Part shown: positions 1 through 6,089 of the stretch, in pieces
How positions within the stretch are numbered: position 1 is the first letter of the stretch
How the letters are laid out: each line of letters starts with the position of its first letter
Source: DATKQI01 sp035532755
GTDB taxonomy: Bacteria > Pseudomonadota > Alphaproteobacteria > Acetobacterales > Acetobacteraceae
Length of the DNA stretch: 10,518 bases
Direction: 5' to 3'
Assembly (NCBI GenBank): GCA_035532755.1
Contig: DATKQI010000004.1
Span: forward strand, 1 to 10,518
Notes under the pieces: generated by a model
The model's database searches: none
What the model saw: only the letters and a program-made list of their open reading frames with translations
What the model was told of the DNA's origin: nothing
Program-made: the position numbers and the translations under genes

Positions 1-31
1 CGGCGAGGCGACGGCGATCGCGATCGAACGC

Positions 32-61
32 AATATATAGACTTATCAGATTGTTGTCTGA
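32..61 (-). promoter_or_regulatory. possible leftward promoter with palindromic operator
   Basis: On the minus strand there is a -35-like CAGACA (55-60), a 17-nt spacer and a -10-like TATATT (32-37). A 16-bp inverted repeat, TCAGA-N6-TCTGA (46-61), overlaps the -35 and part of the spacer, as an operator would. Transcription would run left out of the window, and no start codon is seen before the edge, so the target gene is not visible. A perfect 12-bp palindrome, CGATCGCGATCG (15-26), lies just downstream. The assignment rests only on sequence pattern; the AT-rich patch could instead serve pmtA on the plus strand. Confidence 0.28.
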
Positions 62-200
62 ATACCGGGCGCGCGCCGGCCGGCCTGGGGCTTGCGCCCG
101 CGGGGGCATCGGGCCCACAAACGGGAACAAGCACACGGGAACGAGAGTTGCCGCCATGCCGGCCATCGGCAGGCAGGCTTCGATGCGGGAGAAATGGCCC

Positions 201-863
201 ATGCCCCAGGCTTTGCAGACTTCGCCGCGCACGCCGCGCTCGGCCATGGACGCCGATGCGGTGAAGGCGGCCTATCGCCGGTGGGCCGGCGTGTACGACG
301 TGTGGTTCGGCCTCGTCTCCTCCGTCGCGCGGCGCCGCGCGGTGGCGGCGGTGAACCGGCTGGACGGGGACCGGGTGCTGGAGGTGGGGGTGGGCACCGG
401 GCTCGCCCTGCCGCGCTACCGGCCGGAGAAGCGCATCACCGGCATCGACCTGTCGGCCGAGATGCTGGCCCGCGCACGGGCGCGGACCGCGCGGCTCGGC
501 CTTGCGAACGTCTCGGCGCTGCTGGAGATGGACGCCGAGGCGACCAGCTTCCCCGATGCGAGCTTCGATATCGCGGTGGCGATGTTCGTCGCCTCCGTGG
601 TGCCGCATCCGCGGCGACTGCTCGTGGAGCTGCGCCGGGTGGTGCGGCCGGGCGGGCATATCCTGTTCGTCAACCACTTCGCCGCCGAGCGCGGGGTGCG
701 CTGGTGGGCGGAGCGGGGGATGGCCCGCGCCTCCCACGCGCTGGGCTGGCATCCGGATTTCGCCTTCGAGGCGCTGCTGACCGAGGCGGAGCGGGCGGCG
801 GCCGAGATCGCGCCGCAGCCGCCGTGCGAGCTGTTCACGCTCGTGCGGATGCGCAATGCGTGA
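201..863 (+). CDS. pmtA: PmtA-type phosphatidylethanolamine N-methyltransferase
   Basis: Class I SAM-dependent methyltransferase of the Rhodobacter PmtA type. Such enzymes add three methyl groups from SAM to phosphatidylethanolamine at the membrane to make phosphatidylcholine. Visible are SAM motif I, VLEVGVGTG (about residues 59-67), the acidic ribose-binding loop GIDLSAEML (Asp83), the FDIAVAMF strand, and RPGGHILFVNHF near residue 155. The N-terminal DADAVKAAYRRWAGVYD is typical of PmtA. ATG 201 has GGGAG about 10 nt upstream and gives 220 aa. ATG 246 gives 205 aa, nearer the usual PmtA length, but has no clear ribosome site. The frame stays open upstream to TTG 51, probably by chance. It stands 152 nt before the oxidase operon on the same strand, and co-transcription is uncertain. 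A UbiE-like or other small-molecule methyltransferase is the main alternative. Confidence 0.8.
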   Translation: MPQALQTSPRTPRSAMDADAVKAAYRRWAGVYDVWFGLVSSVARRRAVAAVNRLDGDRVLEVGVGTGLALPRYRPEKRITGIDLSAEMLARARARTARLGLANVSALLEMDAEATSFPDASFDIAVAMFVASVVPHPRRLLVELRRVVRPGGHILFVNHFAAERGVRWWAERGMARASHALGWHPDFAFEALLTEAERAAAEIAPQPPCELFTLVRMRNA

Positions 864-877
864 GCGCGCGCGCAAGA

Positions 878-907
878 TTGCCGGTTCATGAACCCATCAA
901 ATATGTT
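878..907 (+). promoter_or_regulatory. candidate promoter of the oxidase operon
   Basis: In the 152-nt gap between pmtA and ctaC the only AT-rich patch carries TTGCCG (878-883), an 18-nt spacer and TATGTT (902-907). This is a weak match to a sigma70-type promoter. It lies just upstream of the leader that is repeated before ctaE. The match is modest, and the true promoter could lie within the repeated leader itself. Confidence 0.25.
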
Positions 908-1030
908 GCACTGCCGCGGTTTGGTGCGCGGGTGCGCTTGATCTTGGATGGGAGGTCCGATACTCCCTGATTCCAGCGCGTCCCGGCGGGATGACCGGAG
1001 GCCGCGGCAGGCGGGATGGACAGAAAGATG
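906..1030 (+). repeat. ctaC leader, copy 1 of a duplicated 5' leader
   Basis: This leader shares ordered blocks with 4752-4862 upstream of ctaE: TTG-N-AC-N-GC (906-914), CGCGGTTTGG (915-924, exact), GATCTTGGAT (940-949, exact), CGCGTC-NN-GGCGGG (977-990) and GATGGAC-N-GAA (1015-1025). The first ~50 columns align at roughly 40 matches by eye with three single-base gaps. GATCTTGGAT ends 67 nt before ATG 1016 here and 66 nt before the ctaE start. If the alignment is extended, however, the ctaE ATG matches ATG 1028. A weak GGGAG/CTCCC hairpin (950-954/963-967) lies within this copy. Confidence 0.6.
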
Positions 1031-1897
1031 CAGGATTTGCGGCGGCGCGGCGCGTTGATGGTCATGACCATGCTGGGTGCCCTGGCGGGCGTGCTGGCCG
1101 GGGTTCCGGCGGCGGACGCGCAGCAGCCGACGCCGTGGGAGGTGGGCCTGCAGCCCGGGTTCAGCCCGGTGAAGTTGCGCATTGAGACGCTCAACACCCT
1201 GGTGTCGGTCATCATCTTCGGGATCATGGTGCTGGTGGCGGGGCTGCTGCTGTGGGTGATGTGGCGCTACAACGCCAAGCGCCATCCGGTGCCGAGCCGC
1301 ACGAGCCACAACACGGTGATCGAGGTGCTGTGGACGGTGGTGCCGATCCTGCTGCTGATCATCATCGCCATCCCCTCCTTCCGGCTGGTGTTCTACGAGA
1401 ACAAGACGCACGACCCGTACATGACGGTGAAGGTGACCGGGCACCAGTGGTACTGGGAATATGCCTATCCGGCGGCGAAGGGGGTGGATTTCTCCAGCTA
1501 CATCGTGCCGGGCAACAAGCTGAAGCCGGGCCAGCCCCGGCTGCTGACGGCGAGCGCGCCGCTGGTGCTGCCGGTGGGCAAGGACATCCGCATCCTGATC
1601 ACGAGCGGGGACGTGATCCACAGCTTCTTCATCCCGAGCCTGGGGGTGCAGCGCTACGCGATCCCGGGCCAGGTGATCGAGACCTGGGTGCGCGTGGACA
1701 AGCCGGGGATGTATGACGGCGAGTGCAACCAGATCTGCGGCACGAACCATTCGCGCATGCCGATCAACATAGAGGGGCTGCCGCTGCCGCAGTACCAGGC
1801 GTGGCTGAAGAAGGCGCAGGCGGCGGCGCAATCCGCCTCGGCGGGCGGGCAGGGTGGGCCGGTGCAACTGGCCGCCGCGACGGAAATTCGGCGCTGA
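1016..1897 (+). CDS. ctaC: cytochrome c oxidase subunit II (CuA subunit)
   Basis: Subunit II of an aa3-type oxidase; it accepts electrons from cytochrome c at the periplasmic CuA centre and passes them to haem a. A signal peptide ends at a likely ADA|QQ cleavage site (after residue 35). Two membrane segments follow (about 62-85 and 101-125), with the K-pathway Glu103 in VIEVLWT. Then comes the cupredoxin domain with the aromatic QWYW (W145-W147). CuA ligands H202, C237, C241, H245 and M248 are present, but the Glu expected between the two Cys is Gln239. That Glu supplies a backbone ligand to CuA and a side-chain ligand to Mg. Positions equivalent to bovine K171, D173 and R178 are Q212, Y214 and Q219. 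ATG 1016 has only a distant GGAGG (997-1001); ATG 1028 is an alternative start that removes four residues. ctaD follows after 30 nt. Confidence 0.95.
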   Translation: MDRKMQDLRRRGALMVMTMLGALAGVLAGVPAADAQQPTPWEVGLQPGFSPVKLRIETLNTLVSVIIFGIMVLVAGLLLWVMWRYNAKRHPVPSRTSHNTVIEVLWTVVPILLLIIIAIPSFRLVFYENKTHDPYMTVKVTGHQWYWEYAYPAAKGVDFSSYIVPGNKLKPGQPRLLTASAPLVLPVGKDIRILITSGDVIHSFFIPSLGVQRYAIPGQVIETWVRVDKPGMYDGECNQICGTNHSRMPINIEGLPLPQYQAWLKKAQAAAQSASAGGQGGPVQLAAATEIRR

Positions 1898-1927
1898 TCC
1901 GCAGGATCGGTGTGAAGGAGCAGGAAG

Positions 1928-3553
1928 ATGTCGGCAACCACCCATAAGTATGCACCCGAACACGCCCCCGGTGATCACGCGCATGACGCGCATCACGATC
2001 ACAAGCCGTATTTCGTGCGGCGGTGGCTGTTCAGCACGAACCACAAGGACATCGGCACGCTGTACCTGATCTTCGCGATCAGCGCCGGGATCATCGGCGG
2101 CATCCTGTCGATGATCATGCGGCTGCAGCTGATGTATCCGGGCCAGCATTACGTGGCGAGCGGGCAGCAGTGGAATGCGATCGTGACCGCGCACGGGCTC
2201 ATCATGATCTTCTTCATGGTGATGCCGGCGATGATCGGCGGGTTCGGCAACTGGTTCGTGCCGATGATGATCGGCGCGCCGGACATGGCCTTCCCGCGGC
2301 TGAACAACATCAGCTTCTGGCTGCTGGTGCCGGCGTTCGCGCTGGTGATGGCCGGGCTGCTGTACGGGCAGGGCTCGGGCGTGGGCTGGACGCTGTATCC
2401 GCCGCTGTCCAACAGCACCTATCAACCTGGGCTCGCGGTGGATTTCACGCTGTTCGCGCTGCATCTGGCCGGCATCTCCTCCCTGCTCGGCGCGATCAAC
2501 TTCATCACCACCATCTTCAACATGCGCGCCCCGGGCATGACGCTGCACAAGATGCCGCTGTTCGTCTGGGCGATCCTGGTGACGGCGTTCCTGCTGCTGC
2601 TCTCGATCCCGGTGCTGGCCGGCGCGGTGACCATGCTGATCACCGACCGCGATTTCGGCACCGCGTTCTTCAACCCCGCCGGCGGCGGCGATCCGGTGCT
2701 GTTCCAGCATCTGTTCTGGTTCTTCGGCCACCCGGAGGTGTACATCCTGATCCTGCCGGGCTTCGGCATCATCAGCCACGTGGTCTCCACCTTCAGCAAG
2801 AAGCCGGTGTTCGGCTACCTCGGCATGGTGTACGCCATGGTGGCGATCGGCGCGGTGGGCTTCCTGGTGTGGGCGCACCACATGTTCGTCTCCGGCATCA
2901 GCGTGGATACCCGCGCGTATTTCGAGGCGGCGACGCTGGTGATCGCGGTGCCCACGGGCATCAAGGTGTTCTCGTGGATCGCGACGATGTGGGGCGGTTC
3001 CATCGAGTTCAAGACGCCGATGCTGTTCGCCCTGGGCTTCATCTTCCTGTTCACCCTCGGCGGCGTGACCGGGGTGGTGCTGGCCAACGCCAGCATCGAC
3101 CAGGTGCTGCACAACACCTACTACGTGATCGCGCATTTCCACTACGTGCTGTCGATGGGCGCGGTGTTCGCGATGTTCGCGGGCTTCTACTACTGGATCG
3201 GCAAGATGTCCGGCCGGCAGTATCCGGAGTTCTGGGGCAAGGTGCATTTCTGGGTGACGTTCGTGGGCGTGAACCTGACGTTCTTCCCGATGCACTTCCT
3301 GGGTCTGGCGGGCATGCCGCGGCGCTACCCGGATTATCCGGCGGCGTTCGCCGGGTGGAACTTCGTTTCCTCCGTCGGCGCGTTCATCTCCGGCTTCTCG
3401 GTGCTGATCTTCCTGTACGTGGTGGTGCGCATCTTCACCTCCAAGGAAGCGGTGGCCGACAACTACTGGGGCGAGGGCGCGACGACGCTGGAGTGGAGCG
3501 TTTCCTCCCCGCCGCCGTTCCACACCTTCGAGGAGCTGCCGCAGATCCGCTGA
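1928..3553 (+). CDS. ctaD: cytochrome c oxidase subunit I (haem a / a3-CuB)
   Basis: Catalytic subunit of a type A1 haem-copper oxidase; it reduces oxygen to water and pumps protons. Twelve membrane segments are expected and the 541-aa length is normal. Haem a ligands H89 and H405, haem a3 ligand H403, and CuB ligands H268, H317 and H318 are all present, as is the H268-Y272 cross-link pair. The D-pathway is complete (D119, N126, the SS pair in HLAGISSLLG, E270 in GHPEVY), and so is K-pathway K346. Two departures stand out. The Mg-site motif LHDTYYV reads LHNTYYV (H395, N396). The RxEL Glu of the outer Ca/Na site is Gln67 (RLQLMYPG). FFPQHFLG also reads FFPMHFLG. The His-rich N-terminus (residues 16-25) is hydrophilic. 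AAGGAG lies 7 nt before ATG. ctaB follows after 18 nt. Confidence 0.98.
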   Translation: MSATTHKYAPEHAPGDHAHDAHHDHKPYFVRRWLFSTNHKDIGTLYLIFAISAGIIGGILSMIMRLQLMYPGQHYVASGQQWNAIVTAHGLIMIFFMVMPAMIGGFGNWFVPMMIGAPDMAFPRLNNISFWLLVPAFALVMAGLLYGQGSGVGWTLYPPLSNSTYQPGLAVDFTLFALHLAGISSLLGAINFITTIFNMRAPGMTLHKMPLFVWAILVTAFLLLLSIPVLAGAVTMLITDRDFGTAFFNPAGGGDPVLFQHLFWFFGHPEVYILILPGFGIISHVVSTFSKKPVFGYLGMVYAMVAIGAVGFLVWAHHMFVSGISVDTRAYFEAATLVIAVPTGIKVFSWIATMWGGSIEFKTPMLFALGFIFLFTLGGVTGVVLANASIDQVLHNTYYVIAHFHYVLSMGAVFAMFAGFYYWIGKMSGRQYPEFWGKVHFWVTFVGVNLTFFPMHFLGLAGMPRRYPDYPAAFAGWNFVSSVGAFISGFSVLIFLYVVVRIFTSKEAVADNYWGEGATTLEWSVSSPPPFHTFEELPQIR

Positions 3554-3571
3554 GGATCGGCTGAAAGCGCG

Positions 3572-4546
3572 ATGAGCGAGATGGCCACACCGATGCTGGG
3601 CGAACCGATGCTGATGAATGCGGCCGTGCCGGCGGCGGTGCGGGCGGCCGACATGGTGAGTCCGTCCAGCGCGGGGGACTGGCTTGCGCTGCTCAAGCCG
3701 CGGGTGATGGCGCTGGTGGTGTTCTCCGGTCTCGTCGGCCTGCTGGTCGCGCCGGGGCACCTGAACCCGGTGCTGGCGGTGACGGCGATCCTTTGCATCG
3801 CGGTCGGGGCCGGGGCGGCGGGTGCGATCAACATGTGGTTCGACCGCGACATCGACGCGGTGATGCGGCGCACCGCCGGGCGGCCGATCCCGGCCGGGAG
3901 GATCGAGCCGAGCGCGGCGCTGGGCTTCGGGGTGACGCTCGCCGTGGGTTCGGTGGCGCTGATGGAACTGGCCACCAACCCGCTGGCGGCGGGCGTGCTG
4001 GCGGTGTCGATCCTGTTCTACGTGTTCGTCTATACGATGTGGCTGAAGCGGCGCACGCCGCAGAACATCGTGATCGGCGGCGCGGCGGGCGCGTTTCCGC
4101 CGCTGATCGGGTGGGCCGCCGTGACCGGATCGGTCTCGCTGCTGCCCATCCTGATGTTCGCGATCGTGTTCTTCTGGACGCCGCCGCATTTCTGGTCGCT
4201 GTCGCTGTACGCGCACGGGGATTATCAGCGCGCCGGAGTGCCGATGCTGCCGGTGGTGCGCGGGGCGCGGGCGACGCGGCGGCACGTGATGCTCTATACG
4301 CTGCTGCTGGTGCCGGTGTCGCTCTCCCCCTGGGCGCTGGGGCTCACCGGGCCGGTGTACGGCGCGGCGGCGCTGGTGCTGGGCGGAGGGTTCCTGTGGC
4401 ACGCGTGGCGGGTGGTGCAGGATGCGCAGGACGAGACCGGGCGCAGCCTGACCAAGGATGCGCCGGCCCGCAGCGCCTTCCGCTTCTCTCTGCTGTACCT
4501 GTTCCTGCTGTTCGCGGCGATCGCCGTGGACCGTCTGGCCGGCTGA
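3572..4546 (+). CDS. ctaB: protohaem IX farnesyltransferase (haem O synthase)
   Basis: UbiA-family prenyltransferase that attaches farnesyl to protohaem IX to give haem O, the precursor of haem A used by this oxidase. The first Asp-rich motif, NMWFDRDIDAVMRRT, carries N87, D91 and D95 and leads into RPIPAGRI. The second polar loop is seen in FWTPPHFWSLSLY followed by DYQRAGVPMLPV (D217). Eight or nine hydrophobic segments are present and 324 aa is normal. The first ~35 residues are a variable hydrophilic extension with several Met codons, so the start is less certain: ATG 3572 has only a weak A/G-rich site, and ATG 3584 is an alternative. It lies in the usual place after ctaD, followed at 7 nt by the CoxF-like gene. 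Confidence 0.95.
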   Translation: MSEMATPMLGEPMLMNAAVPAAVRAADMVSPSSAGDWLALLKPRVMALVVFSGLVGLLVAPGHLNPVLAVTAILCIAVGAGAAGAINMWFDRDIDAVMRRTAGRPIPAGRIEPSAALGFGVTLAVGSVALMELATNPLAAGVLAVSILFYVFVYTMWLKRRTPQNIVIGGAAGAFPPLIGWAAVTGSVSLLPILMFAIVFFWTPPHFWSLSLYAHGDYQRAGVPMLPVVRGARATRRHVMLYTLLLVPVSLSPWALGLTGPVYGAAALVLGGGFLWHAWRVVQDAQDETGRSLTKDAPARSAFRFSLLYLFLLFAAIAVDRLAG

Positions 4547-4553
4547 ACCCCCG

Positions 4554-4727
4554 ATGCCGCAGGTGATTCCGCAGAAGCCCGCGGTGGTGATGCTCTCGGC
4601 CGATGAATCGGCCGCGATCAAGCGCCGCCGCGTGGGGCGCAACATCGCGCTGCTGGTGGTGCTGGTGGTGCTGTGCGGCCTGTTCTACGCGATCGCGATG
4701 GTGAAGATGGCGAAGACCGGGCTGTAG
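4554..4727 (+). CDS. CoxF-like small single-pass membrane protein
   Basis: A 57-aa protein with a polar N-terminus, a basic stretch KRRRVGRN (residues 23-30), one hydrophobic helix (about 31-50) and a short C-terminal tail. The basic stretch before the helix predicts the N-terminus inside. Small proteins of this form occur between ctaB and ctaG in many alphaproteobacterial cta operons, where they are called CoxF; their role is not firmly known and assembly is presumed. ATG 4554 lies 7 nt after the ctaB stop and probably depends on translation from ctaB. The family call rests on size, topology and position rather than a diagnostic motif. The gene that should follow, ctaG, is absent. Confidence 0.72.
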   Translation: MPQVIPQKPAVVMLSADESAAIKRRRVGRNIALLVVLVVLCGLFYAIAMVKMAKTGL

Positions 4728-4859
4728 CGCGGGGGCAGGAGCCGCGCGGCCTTGAACGGCGCGCGGTTTGGGCGATGATGCGACGATCTTGGATATGATG
4801 GCCGCGATATGATGACCGCGTCGGGGCGGGCTCCCCGACGGAGAGATGGACGGAACGGC
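4728..4859 (+). other. intergenic spacer at the usual ctaG position
   Basis: This 132-nt gap separates the CoxF-like gene from ctaE. It contains no readable CtaG/Cox11 fragment; in particular the CFCF copper motif is not present in any frame. It holds a 7-bp GC stem CCGCGCG/CGCGCGG (4742-4748/4760-4766) followed by TTT, and copy 2 of the ctaC leader. It also holds a 14-bp tandem repeat (4792-4805 and 4806-4819, one mismatch) and a perfect 8-bp hairpin CGTCGGGG/CCCCGACG (4819-4826/4833-4840). A possible internal promoter is TTGAAC (4752-4757) with GATGAT (4774-4779) at 16 nt spacing. Confidence 0.6.
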
Positions 4860-4862
4860 ATG
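4752..4862 (+). repeat. ctaE leader, copy 2 of the duplicated 5' leader
   Basis: This is the second copy of the leader seen before ctaC. Shared blocks in the same order are TTG-N-AC-N-GC (4752-4760), CGCGGTTTGG (4762-4771), GATCTTGGAT (4785-4794), CGCGTC-NN-GGCGGG (4817-4830) and GATGGAC-N-GAA (4845-4855). It may carry a second promoter or a leader signal that lets the ctaE-DUF983-surf1 part be expressed together with ctaC. A duplication that accompanied loss of ctaG is another reading. Confidence 0.6.
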
Positions 4863-5708
4863 AGCAGCGATTCGCACGGCGCCACACTTCCCGTAAGCTC
4901 GGGATTGAAGCAGCCCTATCATCTGGTGAATCCCAGCCCGTGGCCGCTGCTGGGCTCGCTCGCCGGCGGGGTGACGGTGCTCGGCATCATCTTCGTCGCG
5001 CATTTCGGCAATTACGACCTGCTCGGCCTCGGCATCGTGCTGGTGCTGGGCACGATGTTCCTGTGGTGGCGCGATGTGCTGCGGGAGAGCCGGACGGCGG
5101 GGGTGCACACCCCGGTGGTGCGGCTCGGCCTGCGCTACGGCATGATGCTGTTCATCACAAGCGAGGTGATGTTCTTCGTCGCGTTCTTCTGGGCTTATTT
5201 CAACTTCGCCCTGTTCCCCTACCACGTGGCCGGTGCGGTGCATCCGATGTGGCCGCCGCAGGGTGTCCATACCTTCGATCCGTTCGGCCTGCCGTTCCTG
5301 AACACGATGATCCTGCTGCTGTCGGGCACCACCATCACCTGGGCGCATCACGGGCTGATCGAGGGGGACCGGAAGGCGCTGACCTGGGGCCTCGCGCTGA
5401 CCGTGCTGCTGGGGATGAGCTTCACCATGGGGCAGGCGTTCGAGTATTCGCATGCGCCGTTCGCGTTCACCGGCGGCGTTTTCCCCTCGGTGTTCTTCCT
5501 CGCAACCGGCTTCCATGGCTTCCACGTGATCGTGGGGACGTGCTTCCTGATCGTGTGCTTCTTCCGGGCGCTCCTCGGGCAGTTCACCGTGCAGCGGCAT
5601 TTCGGGTTCGAGGCGGCGGCGTGGTACTGGCACTTCGTCGATGTAGTGTGGCTGTTCCTGTTCACCGTGGTCTATCTGTGGGGCGCGAGCGCCATCACGG
5701 TGGGCTGA
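4860..5708 (+). CDS. ctaE: cytochrome c oxidase subunit III
   Basis: Subunit III of the aa3 oxidase; it stabilises subunit I and supports proton uptake into the D pathway. It is 282 aa with seven expected membrane segments. Typical motifs are HPYHLV-like HLVNPSPWP near the N-terminus, TSEVMFFVAFFWAYF with the conserved membrane Glu102, the WPPQGV loop, TTITWAHH, ATGFHGFHVIVGT, and HFGFEAAAWYWHFVDVVWLFLF near the C-terminus. The frame is open from ATG 4809, but ATG 4860 starts the conserved N-terminus (MSSDSHG), has GGAGAG 14 nt upstream, and aligns with the ctaC leader. DUF983 follows after 24 nt. Confidence 0.96.
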   Translation: MSSDSHGATLPVSSGLKQPYHLVNPSPWPLLGSLAGGVTVLGIIFVAHFGNYDLLGLGIVLVLGTMFLWWRDVLRESRTAGVHTPVVRLGLRYGMMLFITSEVMFFVAFFWAYFNFALFPYHVAGAVHPMWPPQGVHTFDPFGLPFLNTMILLLSGTTITWAHHGLIEGDRKALTWGLALTVLLGMSFTMGQAFEYSHAPFAFTGGVFPSVFFLATGFHGFHVIVGTCFLIVCFFRALLGQFTVQRHFGFEAAAWYWHFVDVVWLFLFTVVYLWGASAITVG

Positions 5709-5732
5709 ACGGCAGGCGGCGGAGGCCCGCGC

Positions 5733-6089
5733 ATGCGGGAGCCGCCTTCCATCGTGCAGGCGGCCCTGGGTTGCCGGTGCCCGCGCTGCGGCGAGGGGCG
5801 GCTTTATGCCGGCCTGCTGACCATCCGGGAGCGATGCGCGGTGTGCGGACTCGATCTGCGCGGGCATGACGCGGGGGACGGCGCGGTGGTCGGCGTGATC
5901 CTGGTGCTGGGGGCCATCGTGGTGGGGGCGGCGTTCTGGGTGGAATTCACCTTCTCGCCGCCGCTGTGGGTGCACGCGGTGCTGTGGCCGGTGCTGACGT
6001 TTCCGCTGGCCATCCTGATGATGCGCCCGGCGAAGGCGGCGCTGGTCGCGATCCAGTACCGGCAGCGATCGAGCGAGATGGACCGATGA
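5733..6089 (+). CDS. DUF983 zinc-ribbon membrane protein
   Basis: A 118-aa protein with an N-terminal four-Cys knuckle, CPRCG at about residues 16-20 and CAVCG at about 35-39, which is probably a zinc ribbon. The conserved GLDLRGHDAGDG stretch follows, then two hydrophobic helices (about 51-70 and 76-97). This is the DUF983 pattern. The family is regularly found between ctaE and surf1 in alphaproteobacteria and is presumed to help oxidase biogenesis, but no activity is established. GGAGG (5721-5725) lies 7 nt before ATG. Its stop overlaps the surf1 start in ATGA, pointing to coupled translation. Confidence 0.88.
   Translation: MREPPSIVQAALGCRCPRCGEGRLYAGLLTIRERCAVCGLDLRGHDAGDGAVVGVILVLGAIVVGAAFWVEFTFSPPLWVHAVLWPVLTFPLAILMMRPAKAALVAIQYRQRSSEMDR

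Noticed and set aside
51..200. N-terminal extension of PmtA from TTG 51
   Set aside because: The added residues are Arg/Gly-rich and unlike PmtA N-termini, and the protein would be much longer than the family. ATG 201 or 246 fits better.
919..949. Sigma54 promoter in the shared leader (GG-N10-GC)
   Set aside because: In neither copy do GG and GC fall at the required spacing, and the TGGCAC / TTGCA consensus is poor.
416..4645. A 1409-codon open frame on the minus strand across pmtA, ctaC, ctaD and ctaB
   Set aside because: It lies antisense to strongly recognised genes. Its translation is rich in His, Arg, Gln and Asp with no domain. It is the expected stop-free shadow of high-GC coding sequence with biased third positions.
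4742..4769. GC stem with TTT as a rho-independent terminator after the CoxF-like gene
   Set aside because: The T-run is only three bases and oxidase genes continue downstream. The stem partly coincides with the repeated leader, so termination is not supported.
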